From Amoebidium appalachense (Eukaryota > Ichthyosporea): a DNA stretch of 64,000 bases. Below the pieces are notes generated by a model. That model was not told where the DNA came from. It was given only the letters and a program-made list of their open reading frames with translations, and did not search any database. Position 1 is the first letter of the stretch, and each line of letters opens with the position of its first letter. Below are positions 37,185 to 49,206 of this stretch, piece by piece. The translations under genes and the position numbers were made by a program. The stretch is from NCBI GenBank assembly GCA_963693365.1, contig CAVNZM010000012.1:682001-746000 (forward strand). Direction: 5' to 3'.

Positions 37185-39757
37185 CTGTGTGCTGTGGGTG
37201 TATTCATGTACTTGGCAGGCTTTCGGTCATTCCCTTCTCACTAGACTAATACGCCACCCAACTTAGGGATGCTTGAAGAAATTGTTGAGCACGAAACACT
37301 CCCCTTGCTGTTTGTGGGCTTTCCAACACACTAGCATTACTTAGCTCTTCCTTGTGCTGTCTTTGCTACTAGTTTCCACGATACATTTTCACCTACAAAA
37401 GGCGTTGCTTGACAAATACTTCAGTGGTAGCTAGCTGTGATGCAGGAACTCTGCATCCAACTGGTCCTTTTGGGTGTGGTATGATAATGGGTTCTTATAA
37501 CGGTTTGCATGTGTGCTCTTTCCGTTTTTTGTTTGAATAGGAAAACGTCTATTTTTACTTTGGTAGGAGAGAACGTTGTTGGGGACGAGGGACGGATTGC
37601 TGACAGAGGGAATTGATGGTTGTGGGGGAAGGAGGTAGGGCAGGGTGATGCTTGAGAGAGAGGCACGTTGGAGAGAGGCGATTCAAGATTTACTACTACC
37701 CTTCTAGGAAACACACTTGACAAAGGCTCACAGTGCAAATGCACAACGAGAGAGACAATTGCTCATACACGCAAATACACATGCACGCACATGGACACCT
37801 ACATACCAAATACAACTTGCAACCGTGAGCAGCTGTGTTGGAGATTCCCTCTCGATGTTGAGAATCTTGATTCGGCTATTTTGGGGCTACCGGGTTTTGG
37901 CCTGGTGTGGTGTCTGTGCTTTTGTTTCACACCTCGTATGAAGGGGTTGCTGTAGTTCAGCGTATTTTGGTCTCTTGGGTAAATTTTTTTAAGTGTGTGT
38001 ATAATGATAACTATATCCACATTTGTTCTGTTTCTTATTTGCTTATTGGGTTTTCCGGGAGGGGGAGGTGGGGGGCATGATGCCAAGACAGGCCAGACTC
38101 AGGGACTTAGTTATTGTAAAAGGAGAGAGAGTGGGAGGGGGGAATGGATACAATGGTCTTTCCCGTTGTTCTTGTTTTTTACCGGTTCATACCCCCACTG
38201 CTCTCCCTTTTTTTCCTCACTGTCTTGCTTGCGCCTTGTCGTATCGTACACAGTCCAAATTATTGCCTCGGTCCTTTACCCTTTCCCTCGTATCTTTGTC
38301 TCGCTTCGGATCATTTCTTTCCCCTCCCCCCAACCCCTCCTCCTCCTCCTCCTCCTCCTCCTCGTCCGGCCCCGGTCTTTTGTTCCTCCTTGAGCTGCTT
38401 ATCTATTTTATGTTTCGAGTCCTCTTCAAGATAAAAGCACGTGCACATTCATGCGATACACACTGCCCAATCCATTCTTGTCTCTTTTTTTTGACGACCT
38501 AGCCCACAACTAGGTTCGTTTAAATCTCTTCTATGCCATTGCTTTGGGGCTCTACACATCCTTTCATTTCTTGTCATTCCCATCGGTTTTTCTTTTCTCA
38601 CCAACACATGCCCACACACACACACACACATAGGGCCTGACGGACAGCCGTACAACGAGCACTGTGCGCGATGCCACTCCCTTCACCTCCAGAACACCAA
38701 GCTTGGAGTGAACATGCAGAACTTCAGGGCCATGTACACAAACCTGCACAGAGACTACATGCAACTCTACTCGGCACACAACGAGCTGGCTGAACAGAAC
38801 TCTACGCTTGTAAAGACGAATGCTATGCTTGAGGAGCAGGTATATACGTGTGTGTGTGTGTGTGTGTGTGTTTGTGGTGGGGGGGGTCTTTGCTTGTGGT
38901 GGGGGGGTGATAGACAAGGTGGTGGGAGTTGAAATGGTTGGTTGGGGGATGGAGACGGGTTAGAGTGTGTGTGGTGCGGGGACACATGTGCTGTGTATCT
39001 AATTCATTCTTCCCTCTTCTTTCTTTCACCAATCTTTGAATGAGTGTGTTCGTGCTTGTGCGTGTGCGTGTTTTTTCTTTTGGGGGGGGGGGGGGGGGGG
39101 GGGGGGCGAAGAACAAATTTCTGGGCACGCAAAGCCAAGATATACACGTCATAATGAGCACCTATACATACACCACATCATAATGAAGCACATAAGCATT
39201 GAATGCTTAACAGTGACATACGCAGACCTACAGCACGTACTTGTGAAGCTATATTCATTACAGTGCTTGCACCGTCTTTCTGCACCAATCAGATTTTTGC
39301 AATCACATGATTGGCTGGTATGGGAAGTCTATATAGGAATCGTTTGCTTCGCTCAAAAAGTGATTTTAGAGTTAAACCGCCAGCCAATCACATCGCGTAG
39401 GCCTGCCTTGCTCCGATTGGTGCAGAAAGACGGTGCAAGCACTGTATATGTTTCCACACCACGCGTCACCAAACTCACACGTATGTTTCCTCAGGCCAAG
39501 CACCTCAAGAAGGTGAGTGAGAAGGAGGAGGCCATTCTCAATGCGCTGAGGTCCTTCCGCAAGCAGCGCAAGTTGATCCGCAAGGAGAAGGGCAGGAGAG
39601 ACAGGGCCAGCCAGGCACAGAGGGTGCTGACGTCATTCATGGAGAAGGCCCTGCCTGATGACGTAAAGATCAGACAGGTGCGTGGGGGTGTGGGTGTGTG
39701 TGTGGGGAAAGGAGGGGGGTCTCATAGGGTGTGTGGGTGGATGCAGATTGTGGGCGT

Positions 39758-39789
<32 letters not shown>

Positions 39790-39863
39790 CTCGAACAAGT
39801 CTGACTCTGTGCGAAAGGAAGACAGGGAACGGGTGGTCTGCTGTGTTATGGAAGGTCCTTTCC

Positions 39864-39901
<38 letters not shown>

Positions 39902-40138
39902 TGGGTGGGGGGGGGGGGGGGGGGGGGGGGGGGGGGCTGTGTGCTGTTTTTTGGAAGGGAGGTGCTGGTGTGTTTGGGATAATTCTGACTGGGTGTGAGC
40001 AGATTGACTTCACGGTGGAATACAAGAGAGACAGTGGGGAGAGTGTCAACGACATCTACACGCTGCGTGACGGCAAGAGAACAAAGATCAAGAACGAGAG
40101 GGAGAGCGCAAGAATCCTGGGTCTCAAGGAGCCCGGGT

Positions 40139-40178
<40 letters not shown>

Positions 40179-40217
40179 CGTGTTGCAATGGTTGTTGTCA
40201 TACCCTCCCCACCACCA

Positions 40218-40254
<37 letters not shown>

Positions 40255-41147
40255 CCCGTTTGGTTGGTGGGGTTACACGTGCAAGTGAAATGTTCGAAAC
40301 TCGGGTTAATGTGTGGATGGCTTGGGCCCCCATGAGAATGGGCCCTTCATCTGATGCATGCTCCCTGTTTGTATACCTTCTTTTGGTAATAACTGTGGTT
40401 GTTTTTCGATCGTGAATGTTAGCTTCATATCCGTAACACATTCATAACCCCCCCCCCCCCCCCCCCTCTTCCCTTTTCGGTGTGTGTGTGTGTGTGTGCG
40501 TGTGGTGTTTCTTTGTTTTGTTTTTTGTTGGTTGGTTGGTTGGTTTTTTGCTTTTGCTTTTGCTTTTTGTTTTTTAATGGGTGTTCATGCACTGACTATT
40601 ATTTTTGTGGGTGTTCATGCACTGACTCTCCCTCCTTTGCAGTGACATGGATGCAGCGCAGCAGGCCCGGCTGCAACTTCTATCAGGTGGAGACAAGAGC
40701 AAGAAGGTGGCCATGATGAATGCATCGGCAGTGGCCGCAGCCCAGAGACCTAAGAAGGGCCCTGAGGGCATGATGGGGGCTATGGGTTATGCTAACCCCA
40801 ACTCGCTTTTGCTCACGTACGACCAGAGGGCTAGGCAGGCCGCCGCACAGCAACCCCAACAGATGCAAGCAGCCGCCGCACAGCAGAGGCTTGCAGGGGC
40901 ATACGGGCAGATGGCTTATCCCCAGGCAATGCCTGCGCTGGGACAGTACCAACCCGGATACCCCGCACATGCACCCCAGGCATATGCACCACATATGCAG
41001 GCATACGGTCAGCCCACATACGATATTCTTCCCCCCCTGCCCATGGCTCAACCCCCACCTCAGGACGGGCAGCAGGCGGATGCGTTGCTGCGTCTGTCTA
41101 TGCAGCAGAGGGGATTGTGGCCGGGTCAGCAGCAGACGTATTCGTAG
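36818..41147 (+). CDS. Unrecognised coiled-coil protein with acidic N-terminus and Q/A/P/Y-rich tail
   Basis: Five exons: 36818-37070, 38634-38839, 39495-39677, 40003-40136 and 40643-41147. The GT-AG introns have phases 1, 0, 0 and 2, and the product is 426 residues. I do not recognise the family. The N-terminus has an acidic patch (DSSDEEEDIEDDE). Residues 45-70 are Ala-rich and a Pro-rich linker follows. A possible zinc knuckle HCARCH lies at 94-99. Residues about 115-175 predict a coiled coil (YSAHNELAEQNSTLVKTNAM), followed by a strongly basic stretch (FRKQRKLIRKEKGRRDR). After a small mixed domain (215-259), the tail from about 325 is low-complexity Q, A, P, Y, G and M. Acidic, basic and Q-rich prion-like segments would suit a nuclear scaffold or RNA-associated protein, but this is inference. 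The donor and acceptor matches and the retained frame through five exons make it a real gene. Confidence 0.78.
39261..39444. mobile_element. 184-bp MITE with 33-bp terminal inverted repeats and TA duplication
   Basis: The left end CAGTGCTTGCACCGTCTTTC and its continuation match the reverse complement of the right end over 33 bp with one mismatch. TA flanks both ends (39259-39260 and 39445-39446). CAGT termini with TA target duplication fit Tc1/mariner-type non-autonomous elements. A second, inner inverted match (GTGATTGGCTGG-like) lies further in. It has no coding capacity. It sits in intron 2 of the coiled-coil gene, about 50 bp before the exon 3 acceptor. Confidence 0.85.
40277..40450 (+). 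mobile_element. Diverged member of the poly(C)-associated repeat family
   Basis: Compared with copy A, it keeps TTCGAAACTCGGGT, GTGTGGATG, GGGCCCCCATGAGAATGGGC, an ATGCATGCTC block and a GTAACACATTCATAACC end that runs into about 20 C. It has internal indels. It lies in intron 4 of the coiled-coil gene, in the sense orientation. Confidence 0.65.
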
Positions 41148-41581
41148 TGTGTATGTACGTGTTTGTGCCTGTAGGCACTTGTGTGTGTGTGTTTTGGGGG
41201 GGGGTGGCAGAGTGCTTGTTTTTCAACGAGCGGCCAAAAAAAAATTGTGTGGGTGGTAGGGTTTACAAAATCTCGTACTTGTTTTTTGTATTGTTTTGTT
41301 CGTTCGCCTGTTTTTTTGTGTTGATTTTGTTTTTTCGTGTATTAGGTAATCTTCTCTAATGGTATTGTGTGTACGCACCTAATTAGCACGTGTGCATGTT
41401 AACTATTTCTAAGTGAACGGCCTTTGTTGAAGATAAAAAACACAAGCACTGTGTTCACAGCTGAAACCTAGCAGTGTGTGTGGGTATACTTGTGGCTACA
41501 TAGCTTGTGGGGTACCTTGAATATTGATGTGTACGTGCTCACTTTTGAAAATGCACTGTAGTGCAAACCAGCAATTAGAAA

Positions 41582-41587
41582 ATTAAA
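41582..41587 (+). terminator. Candidate poly(A) signal of the coiled-coil gene
   Basis: ATTAAA lies about 435 bases after the stop. An earlier AGATAAAA near 41430 is an alternative. Confidence 0.3.
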
Positions 41588-42316
41588 GTTTCCAATCAAC
41601 CGTGAGAGAAAGAGGCGTGATGCTGTACAACAAAGGAGCTGCTCTCAGTGTGTCCCCCCCCCCTTCCCTCCCCCAAGCACATATTTGTTCACACACACTC
41701 CCCCTCGCTCGAGCTCTTTCTCTCTGGCTCACTCACTCATACACTGGAGGGGAAAAAGGGGGAGGGCTGGGTAAGGCCTAAATAAAATTTTATGCTGAGG
41801 CTCAGTACCTACTGCAAAACACATGATTGTGTGCTGTCACTACAGTATGCCCTAATACAGTAATAACACCCGGCGGGCCCCATCCAAAGTAAAAGCTGCG
41901 CATACGTAGTATGTCGATCGGAAACACGGGGTCAAATATGGGCCCGGGGGGGGGGGGAGCCTGAGGGCACGTGCGCATGAATTGCTGATAAGGAAGGGTG
42001 GGTGGGCAGGAGGGGCACACTACAGATTTTGAAAGGAACCGTCCGCGAGGACCTCGAGGTGGGCGAAGGGGGATCTAATCAACACATGTACAATCATTTC
42101 GAAATCTACCGCTAAAATGCCCCTGCCTCCCCACTTTGTTGCCGGCTTGCCTGATGAATTAAGCCTTGCCAAGTAGCGACCCTAATCAAGATCATCGGGC
42201 ATTGACAGGCAACTCTAGCTACTGTACCCGTTAACAACTTGAACTATTTTCAAAGGCTTCTAATCCTCTACCGGGACTTCCCCCCCCCCCTCTCCCCCCC
42301 CCCCCCCCCTCCCCCC

Positions 42317-42326
42317 CACACACGCG

Positions 42327-42369
<43 letters not shown>

Positions 42370-42377
42370 GTGTACAC

Positions 42378-42452
<75 letters not shown>

Positions 42453-42457
42453 TACAC

Positions 42458-42504
<47 letters not shown>
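42317..42504 (+). repeat. Long (CA)n array with CG and CACGTGTACAC interruptions
   Basis: About 190 bp of nearly pure CA. Two copies of an ACGTGTACACACACGCAC block about 80 bp apart suggest an internal duplication of the array. A (CG)n stretch at its left edge follows poly(C). Confidence 0.95.
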
Positions 42505-42506
<2 letters not shown>

Positions 42507-42578
42507 ACCACGAACAAAAGCACAACTTAATTTACTTCAAAATTGAATATTAACCCCTTCCCTTCCCACTACGTACCC

Positions 42579-42611
<33 letters not shown>

Positions 42612-43244
42612 TGCAAAGATATTGTTTCAAAGGTGCCCATTCATATACAATCGCACCATAACGCCAACCGCAAAAACACAATCGTCAGAATATAAACATG
42701 TGGGCATACATATGCATGCCAGTAATCAAACCGTTCCCCCGCCCTCCTCTCAGGCACACACACACACACACACACACCCATGCATGGACAGTGGCACATG
42801 CACACCTCCCCCCCCCCCCCCCCCCCCCTCCCCCCATCCCCGCTTCCCCGCGGCCCTCCACAAAATCAAACAATCATAGTTAAAACAAGGCATATTGCTT
42901 CTCTTCCCCAGGTTCATCCATGGTCATGATGATATTAGCAGTCTAAGAGCAGTGAAACTCCAATACTGCTGCACAGTCAAACAGGTTAGGGGCTAAACGA
43001 ATGAGTGTGACAGGCCTTTACGGAGAATGTAAGGCCCTTGTTTTGTGTTTTGTGTTTTGTTTTTGTTGTACACGTGCACATGTGCCACACCGGAGTAATT
43101 ACACGGTGAGCAAATGTCAACTGAGATTGCAGTCAAACCCCTCCCCCTCCCCCCTCCCCCCTCCCCCTCTCCCCCCCTTCTTACATCCTCCCCACCTCCC
43201 TCCCCCCCCTCCCCCCGGCCCCCCTCCCCTTCCCCCCGCCCCCC

Positions 43245-43281
<37 letters not shown>

Positions 43282-44911
43282 CTCTAGAGCCCGTGCACAT
43301 GTATGGTTACTCCGACAGGAATTGGGATCTTTACAGCTCCCCCCCTCCACCCCCCCCAAACACCCACACAATAACGCACTTTCTCCCCTCCCTCCTCTCA
43401 CCACCACAACCACCACCCATACACACGGAGACGCCCACCCCGCCCCCACCTCCAGCCCCCACCCCAATCCCTATATCCAAACGAGAGGCCTAAGTTGATA
43501 TAGAAAGACAGGATCCCTACAGATTCTGCATTCAAATTGCTGATTTGGGGGGGTCTACATATCCCAACCTAGGCGATTTTTTTTTCTTTTTTCTTTTGAC
43601 TGGATTTATTCGACGGAAAGATATGCAAGTATGCACGGCATACTTAAAAAAACTTCACGAGTTATCCAGTAACAAGTGCATACTGAGATACCTGAACACT
43701 GTGTGAAAATCATATAAATACTCAATGTGACGACCAACAGAATTCAACAAAAGTCTAGGCGATTGCCTACTGATGATTTCATGATGAATTTAATTCTTTC
43801 AGGACATTTGGGCACAAAAATTTATCCAGCTGTTCAGTTATGTTGCAGCGGTGACATTTACAAACTTTAGGCCGGCCTAGTATTTAATGATGATCGATGC
43901 CACAAAAAAACATACATTATTTGCTGAATACTTCTTTTTTCGCTTCTATTTGCAGCAGCACGGCGTCGCATCCATTTCAGCCCCCCCTCGTCCCCCCCCC
44001 CTCCCCCCCCCCCCCACACACACATCCTCCAAAGTTTCCCCGGCGCCGCCCCCTTGCCGTCCCGGGCCCTCACGCTCTATAGCTTCCCACTTCCCATCAT
44101 CGTTTCCATATGCTCCCCCATCCGCCTTATTATATCTCCGACATAAGTCATGTTTTCTCGGCCACCCCAGCAATCCTTACTAAATAGTACGGTACGCCCC
44201 CTCCCCCCCCCCCCCCTCCCCCCTCCCCCCCCCCCCCGGCCTCCCACCCTCCCCGTTTAGTCAGCCTCAAGACGCTTTTCCGCCATTCCCTTCCCCCCCT
44301 CCCCCCCTCCCCCCCTCCCCACCCCACCATCACCACCACCACCACCACCACCCGCCCCAGGGGCGAAGAGCTCGCCCAACTCGTCCTCCTTCACTTGGCA
44401 GCCGCCAGCACTATCACCTCCTTCAACACCCATCCCCCCCCCCTCCCCTTCACCCCTCCCCCCCCCCCCCTCCCCCCCTCCTCCAACCCCTTCCGCCACC
44501 TTTTAGCACCCACAATTTTCCCGGTCCATAGCCTCTCCCGTCCTCCCCCCACTGCACCCTCCCCCCCCCCCCCCCCCCCCCCCCCCCCAGATCGGATGGC
44601 GGATGTCATTGAACGGTTACCCAATCAAAATTAGCGGCTGCCAACTATTTACGCGCGTTGTTTGGCAGGTGGCTAACCACAATAATTTTATCACCTTACT
44701 GGCTAACTTTTTTAGCTGCAGCGCTGCCTGCAGGACTACTATAGTATTTCTACAAAACAATATAGTAAAAATTATAGCTTTTATGATATTCCTACTTTTT
44801 TAGTTGTTTCATATGTATGTTTCGCGACCAGCAAAGCGCTTTTGAGGGATGGTAACATCGCTGTAAACTAAGCCGGTCCCAAAGACCATAATGCTCCCTC
44901 CCCCATCCTCC

Positions 44912-44945
<34 letters not shown>

Positions 44946-46331
44946 ACCGCCTCCCCCTCTCTTTCCGTCAACAATTCATCAGCACCACCAATATTCTCCA
45001 CTCAGGGGCACATACACACATCGTATGTCTAATCCCGAGTACACTGTCGTGGTCTTTTTTAATAAAGTTTTCTGCATGCAAGGTTGCTAGTAGTTGCTAA
45101 ATAAGATAATTGCTATTAGTAGATCCCCCTTGACGTGGATTATTTCTCCTGTTCGCTGTTCTCTCACCTTTGACACCTTGCACTCCATCCTAAGTCGAAA
45201 GATATGATTGTGAATGTGTGTGTGATGTGTGTGTGCGTGTGTGCGTGTGTGTGCTTGAGTGTGCATGTGTGCGCACACACATGTGTGTCGTGTGCGATCG
45301 CGTGCACGCATGCGTGTTCGTTTCACTGTGTGCATGTGTGGTGTGTGCGTGTGCATGCGGCTCAATGACATGGCAACAGCGTGCACGTGCATTTATAGGG
45401 CCATTTCTCTGCTTACGCAAGTACACACAACATAACCCCCTCCACACACTCATGCATACCAACCTATGAGCCAATATTGCTTCACTACCCGCACAGTCAA
45501 GCTGTGTTTTTTGGCTCCGGCTCCGGAAAAACAACTGGGAGCATCAGAGAGAGCAAGTTTCCTCAGACTGCCAACAAGGGGTGTCTCATTACTTAACAGT
45601 ATTCTCGAACCCCGGGGGGGGGGAAGGGGGGGAGGGGGGGGAGGGGGGGACAGACAGAAACCATATAAGAGGTTGGGGATATACTTTAGGCCCTCCGTCC
45701 TCTAACCGTCAGTACTCCTATGAGGATTGGGGATAAGTTTATGCCATCATGATGATGTGCTCTATATTCTAGGGTTTGCGAAGGAAAACGTATCAAGTGG
45801 CAAGGGGAGCTGGCAGCGGCCGGGAGGGGGGAGGGGGAGGGGGGGAAGGGAGGAGAGAATGGATTGGAAAGGATAGGAGGGGGGTGAGGGGAGGGGGGGG
45901 GGGGGAGGGGGGCCGAGAAGGAAGGGGAGAGGGGGGGGGGGGGGGGGTCCGGAGGGGGGAACGATTGGTCATTACTATTGGACTTGTGATTTTTCTCTTC
46001 ATTTTCTTTTAGTATTAACGTAGTTCTTTATTTAATTTTTGGGGGAAGGGAGGTTAGGGAAAGGACATGTAGACACACGTGTGTGTATCCTGTGCGTGTG
46101 TGTGTGTGTGTGTGTGTGTGGGGGGGGGGGGGGAGGGGGAAGGGGAGGGGGGGGGGGGGTGGGGACGGGAAAGGGGGAGGGGGGGGGGGAGATGGGGGTA
46201 CAGAGTACTACGAAGTTACACTGTACACATTGAGAATGTGCAGCACAAAGCAAATCCGATGCAAAATACACATGGAGATTCAATGATGATAAGTTTCTAT
46301 TCTCTTCTGTTTCTTCCGGTCCTTTGTGCCC

Positions 46332-46332
<1 letters not shown>

Positions 46333-46414
<82 letters not shown>
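46333..46414 (+). repeat. Poly(C) double tract
   Basis: Two C runs of about 46 and 35 nt separated by one T. A 43-nt poly(G) run follows at 46607-46649, so the two could pair. Confidence 0.95.
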
Positions 46415-46603
46415 ACCCCCTCTTCCCCCCAAAGCACACACACACACACCACCACCCCCCGTCATGACGGACAATACTGTATCATTTAGAGTTTCTTTTC
46501 TTTCCTGTTTTTTCCTTTTTGCCCCCCGGCCCCCTCTCACCCACACCCACCCCACTTCACGACGGACAATACGGCAAAGCACACACGAGGAAGGGGGAAA
46601 AAA

Positions 46604-46650
<47 letters not shown>

Positions 46651-46825
46651 GGGGGGGGGGGGGGGAATGGGGATTAGAGGACACCTAGCATAGACGACGA
46701 TATATATTTTTCTCATTTTCCCGTCCCCCCCTTCTCCCCCCGCCCCCACTCCCCTTCCCCAGGGCCCCTCCGGATCCTCCTCTCCCCTGTTTTTGAAAAG
46801 TGTGGGAGGTGGTGGTGGTGGTGAA

Positions 46826-46866
<41 letters not shown>

Positions 46867-47133
46867 GGAAGGGCTGAACTTCAAGGAGGGAGGAGAGAGG
46901 ATACGGAGAGGGGTCAGAATGTACGACAGAATACTGTAGTTACAATGACAGACAGAATTTTGCAGATTCTGCACAGCACACACTACACACACAGGGTCTG
47001 CAACGCAAGCAGGGCCATTTATTCACCTCGTGCATGTAACCAACTCAGACACGGGTTCACTGTATGGGCCACCCGTCTTTATCAGAGACGAGCCAGGTTA
47101 GTAATGGGGGCCGGAGGAGTAGGAGGTGGTGGT

Positions 47134-47200
<67 letters not shown>

Positions 47201-47428
47201 CGGCTGCTTCCCTTACACCAGATTCAACTCGCATCTACTCTTTTACCAAACTTTAATGCCAATACTTCCCGTGCTTTGACAGGACATGGAGACTGACCGA
47301 ACAAACAGGAGGGAAGGGGAGTGTGTGTTTGTGCATGCGCGTGTGGGGTGGTAGTGGTGGTGTGGTGATGGAGGGTGTGTGTGTTTCGAGGGGGGAGCAT
47401 GGGTGTGTCTTATGATGGTCGTGGTTCT

Positions 47429-47514
47429 GGGTTTGAAATGCGTTACAGGAGTGCAAAATGCACGTTCATTCGGACAACACAATGCCGAATGAAAAACACG
47501 CAAAGAGTATGCAT
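47429..47514 (-). mobile_element. Partial member of the dispersed repeat family
   Basis: Read on the minus strand it follows the last 90 bp of copy A (ATGCATACTCTTTGCGTG, a GCATTGTGTTGTCCG block, GTAACGCATTTCAAAC) with about one change in four. Unlike others, it has no poly(C) directly after its 3' end; the G run lies on the other side. Confidence 0.65.
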
Positions 47515-47837
47515 GGGGGGGGGGGGGGAGGGGGGAGGTGGGGTGATTCTTGTCTAAGTGTCGACATATTATGGGGCCTCAGTTCAAGTCGATGTGTCAA
47601 CTTTTATTCAGTTCGAACTGACATAATTTAGCTCATACGGGAGGATGAAAGCTTGCAACCACCATTTCTAACTGAAGTACCCGCACAAGTTATTTTTAGC
47701 TTCCCCCCCTTCCCCATACAACCTTCCGGAGGTTCCCTGCAGGGCTTACGTTTTAATGCCATGTTCAATACTCAAGCTACCTCCCCGTAGATGTTCACAA
47801 AGGGGCAGGAGAAGAGGGGGGGGGGGGGGGGGGGGGT

Positions 47838-48517
47838 GGTTTGAATGCGTCAAAAAGTACGAAGTACACAAGAACAAACGGATAACACGATGCAGAATGC
47901 AAGCCATACATAAAGAGTATGCATAATAAGCAGAGCCCATCCTCAGGGGGGGCCCACGTCATCCACAGTACCCGAGTTTCGACCTATTCCCCTCGTTAAC
48001 GAAACCCAACTCAGATACTGTTTCACTTGAACATGAGTAGGTCACCCGTCTTGATCAGAGACGAGCAGGGTTGCTTATGCAGGCAAGGGCAGTGGGAAAG
48101 GCCGGGGGTTAAAGTTGCAGCAGTAAGCAGAAGCAAGAAAAATATAGATAGGAACTCAGGAGACGGGGCTTCTAGGAAGCTCCCCCGTCGATACCTAAGT
48201 CGATACTTCCCTGGCTAACATACTACACCAGCTGAAAAGAATTAAGTCCCGAAGGCCACAGAATTCGTAATCAGAGGGGAAAATATGAGATTTGACCCAC
48301 GCCGCAGGGTAGTAACACGCTTACTAGGGCGGAACTTTATCGTCTTCGAACGGAAAGCTATGCCCCCGGATGTCAGCCGGAAATATGGTATCACCCATTG
48401 CTTTGGGCTTGAAAAAAGCCAAACCGATAGTCCGAGTTATGTTACGCCGGCGGGTAACATGCCGCATGGGTTCCAAGGGAGCTGTCGCCAACAGAGCGGT
48501 GTGTGCATGCGTGCGCG
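47838..48517 (-). mobile_element. 680-bp dispersed element, copy B of the long inverted repeat
   Basis: It is the inverse of 9891-10570, with the same length and no indel at any landmark checked. Poly(G) (about 47817-47836) abuts the end that corresponds to the poly(C)-flanked 3' end of copy A, while the other end runs into unrelated single-copy sequence. The near identity implies recent movement, gene conversion or an assembly duplication. Confidence 0.8.
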
Positions 48518-48640
48518 TAACGCAATGTGTGAAGTGTGTCTATAGCTATGAAAGGGGGTATGCAGAAGTGGACAGATGAAGTGTGTGGAGAGAAAAACAG
48601 TAAGAAGAAAAGTAGACACCGGTATGTGCAACCCCGCACA

Positions 48641-48675
<35 letters not shown>

Positions 48676-48737
48676 AATAAGCGAAGATTACAGGTAATCA
48701 ACCAGAACAACAAATGACAAGCAAAACAACAGGCGCC

Positions 48738-48772
48738 AAAAAAAAAAAAAAAAAAAAAAAAAAAAGGAGGAA

Positions 48773-48866
<94 letters not shown>

Positions 48867-48936
48867 GGGAGAGAGGGAGAGAGGAGAGAGAGAGAGGGGA
48901 GGGGGGGGGGGGGGGGGGGGGGAGGGGGAGGGGGGA
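48738..48936 (+). repeat. Poly(A), (GA)n and poly(G) compound repeat
   Basis: About 28 A, then about 45 GA units with late G interruptions, then about 22 G. It is a purine-only stretch of almost 200 bp and a candidate for triplex (H-DNA) formation. Confidence 0.9.
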
Positions 48937-49139
48937 ACTCAGAACACTTCAGAAGGCACAAAGAGAATGAGGTACACAAACTATTGTAAAAGGTACAAAC
49001 ACGAGAAACGTAAAGCACTTAAGACTCTTAGAGCACCATGCAGACAGCAACGGGTTGGGTACCTGGGGGGCTAAAAAGGGCTGCATACAGAGACACAAAG
49101 GTTCGTTCGATTGGGTGTGGATCTACCACACCTAGAGTG

Positions 49140-49145
49140 TTTATT
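49140..49145 (-). terminator. Candidate poly(A) signal of the myosin light chain gene
   Basis: AATAAA on the minus strand, about 62 bases after the stop codon. Confidence 0.55.
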
Positions 49146-49206
49146 CGACGGCAGAATATTATATATCTCTGAAATATTTCTAATAGCATATCGTTCGTTA
49201 TGTCCT

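Larger units (their letters stand above)
41148..49206. other. 8-kb gene desert, repeat-rich
   Basis: No gene model could be built. Contents: (CA)n with CG interruptions (42317-42504), poly(C)/poly(G) tracts (for example 46333-46414, 46607-46649, 46827-46865, 47165-47200), GT-rich DNA (45215-45360), (GA)n (48780-48866) and the second 680-bp inverted-repeat copy. One exon-like segment at 42912-42984 is described under findings. Long Pro or Gly frames are homopolymer translations. Confidence 0.55.

Noticed and set aside
48285-48545. 86-codon frame in the 680-bp repeat (also 9824-10123 minus)
   Set aside because: It is preserved in both copies only because the DNA is nearly identical; I see no family resemblance, and the truncated and diverged copies do not keep it.
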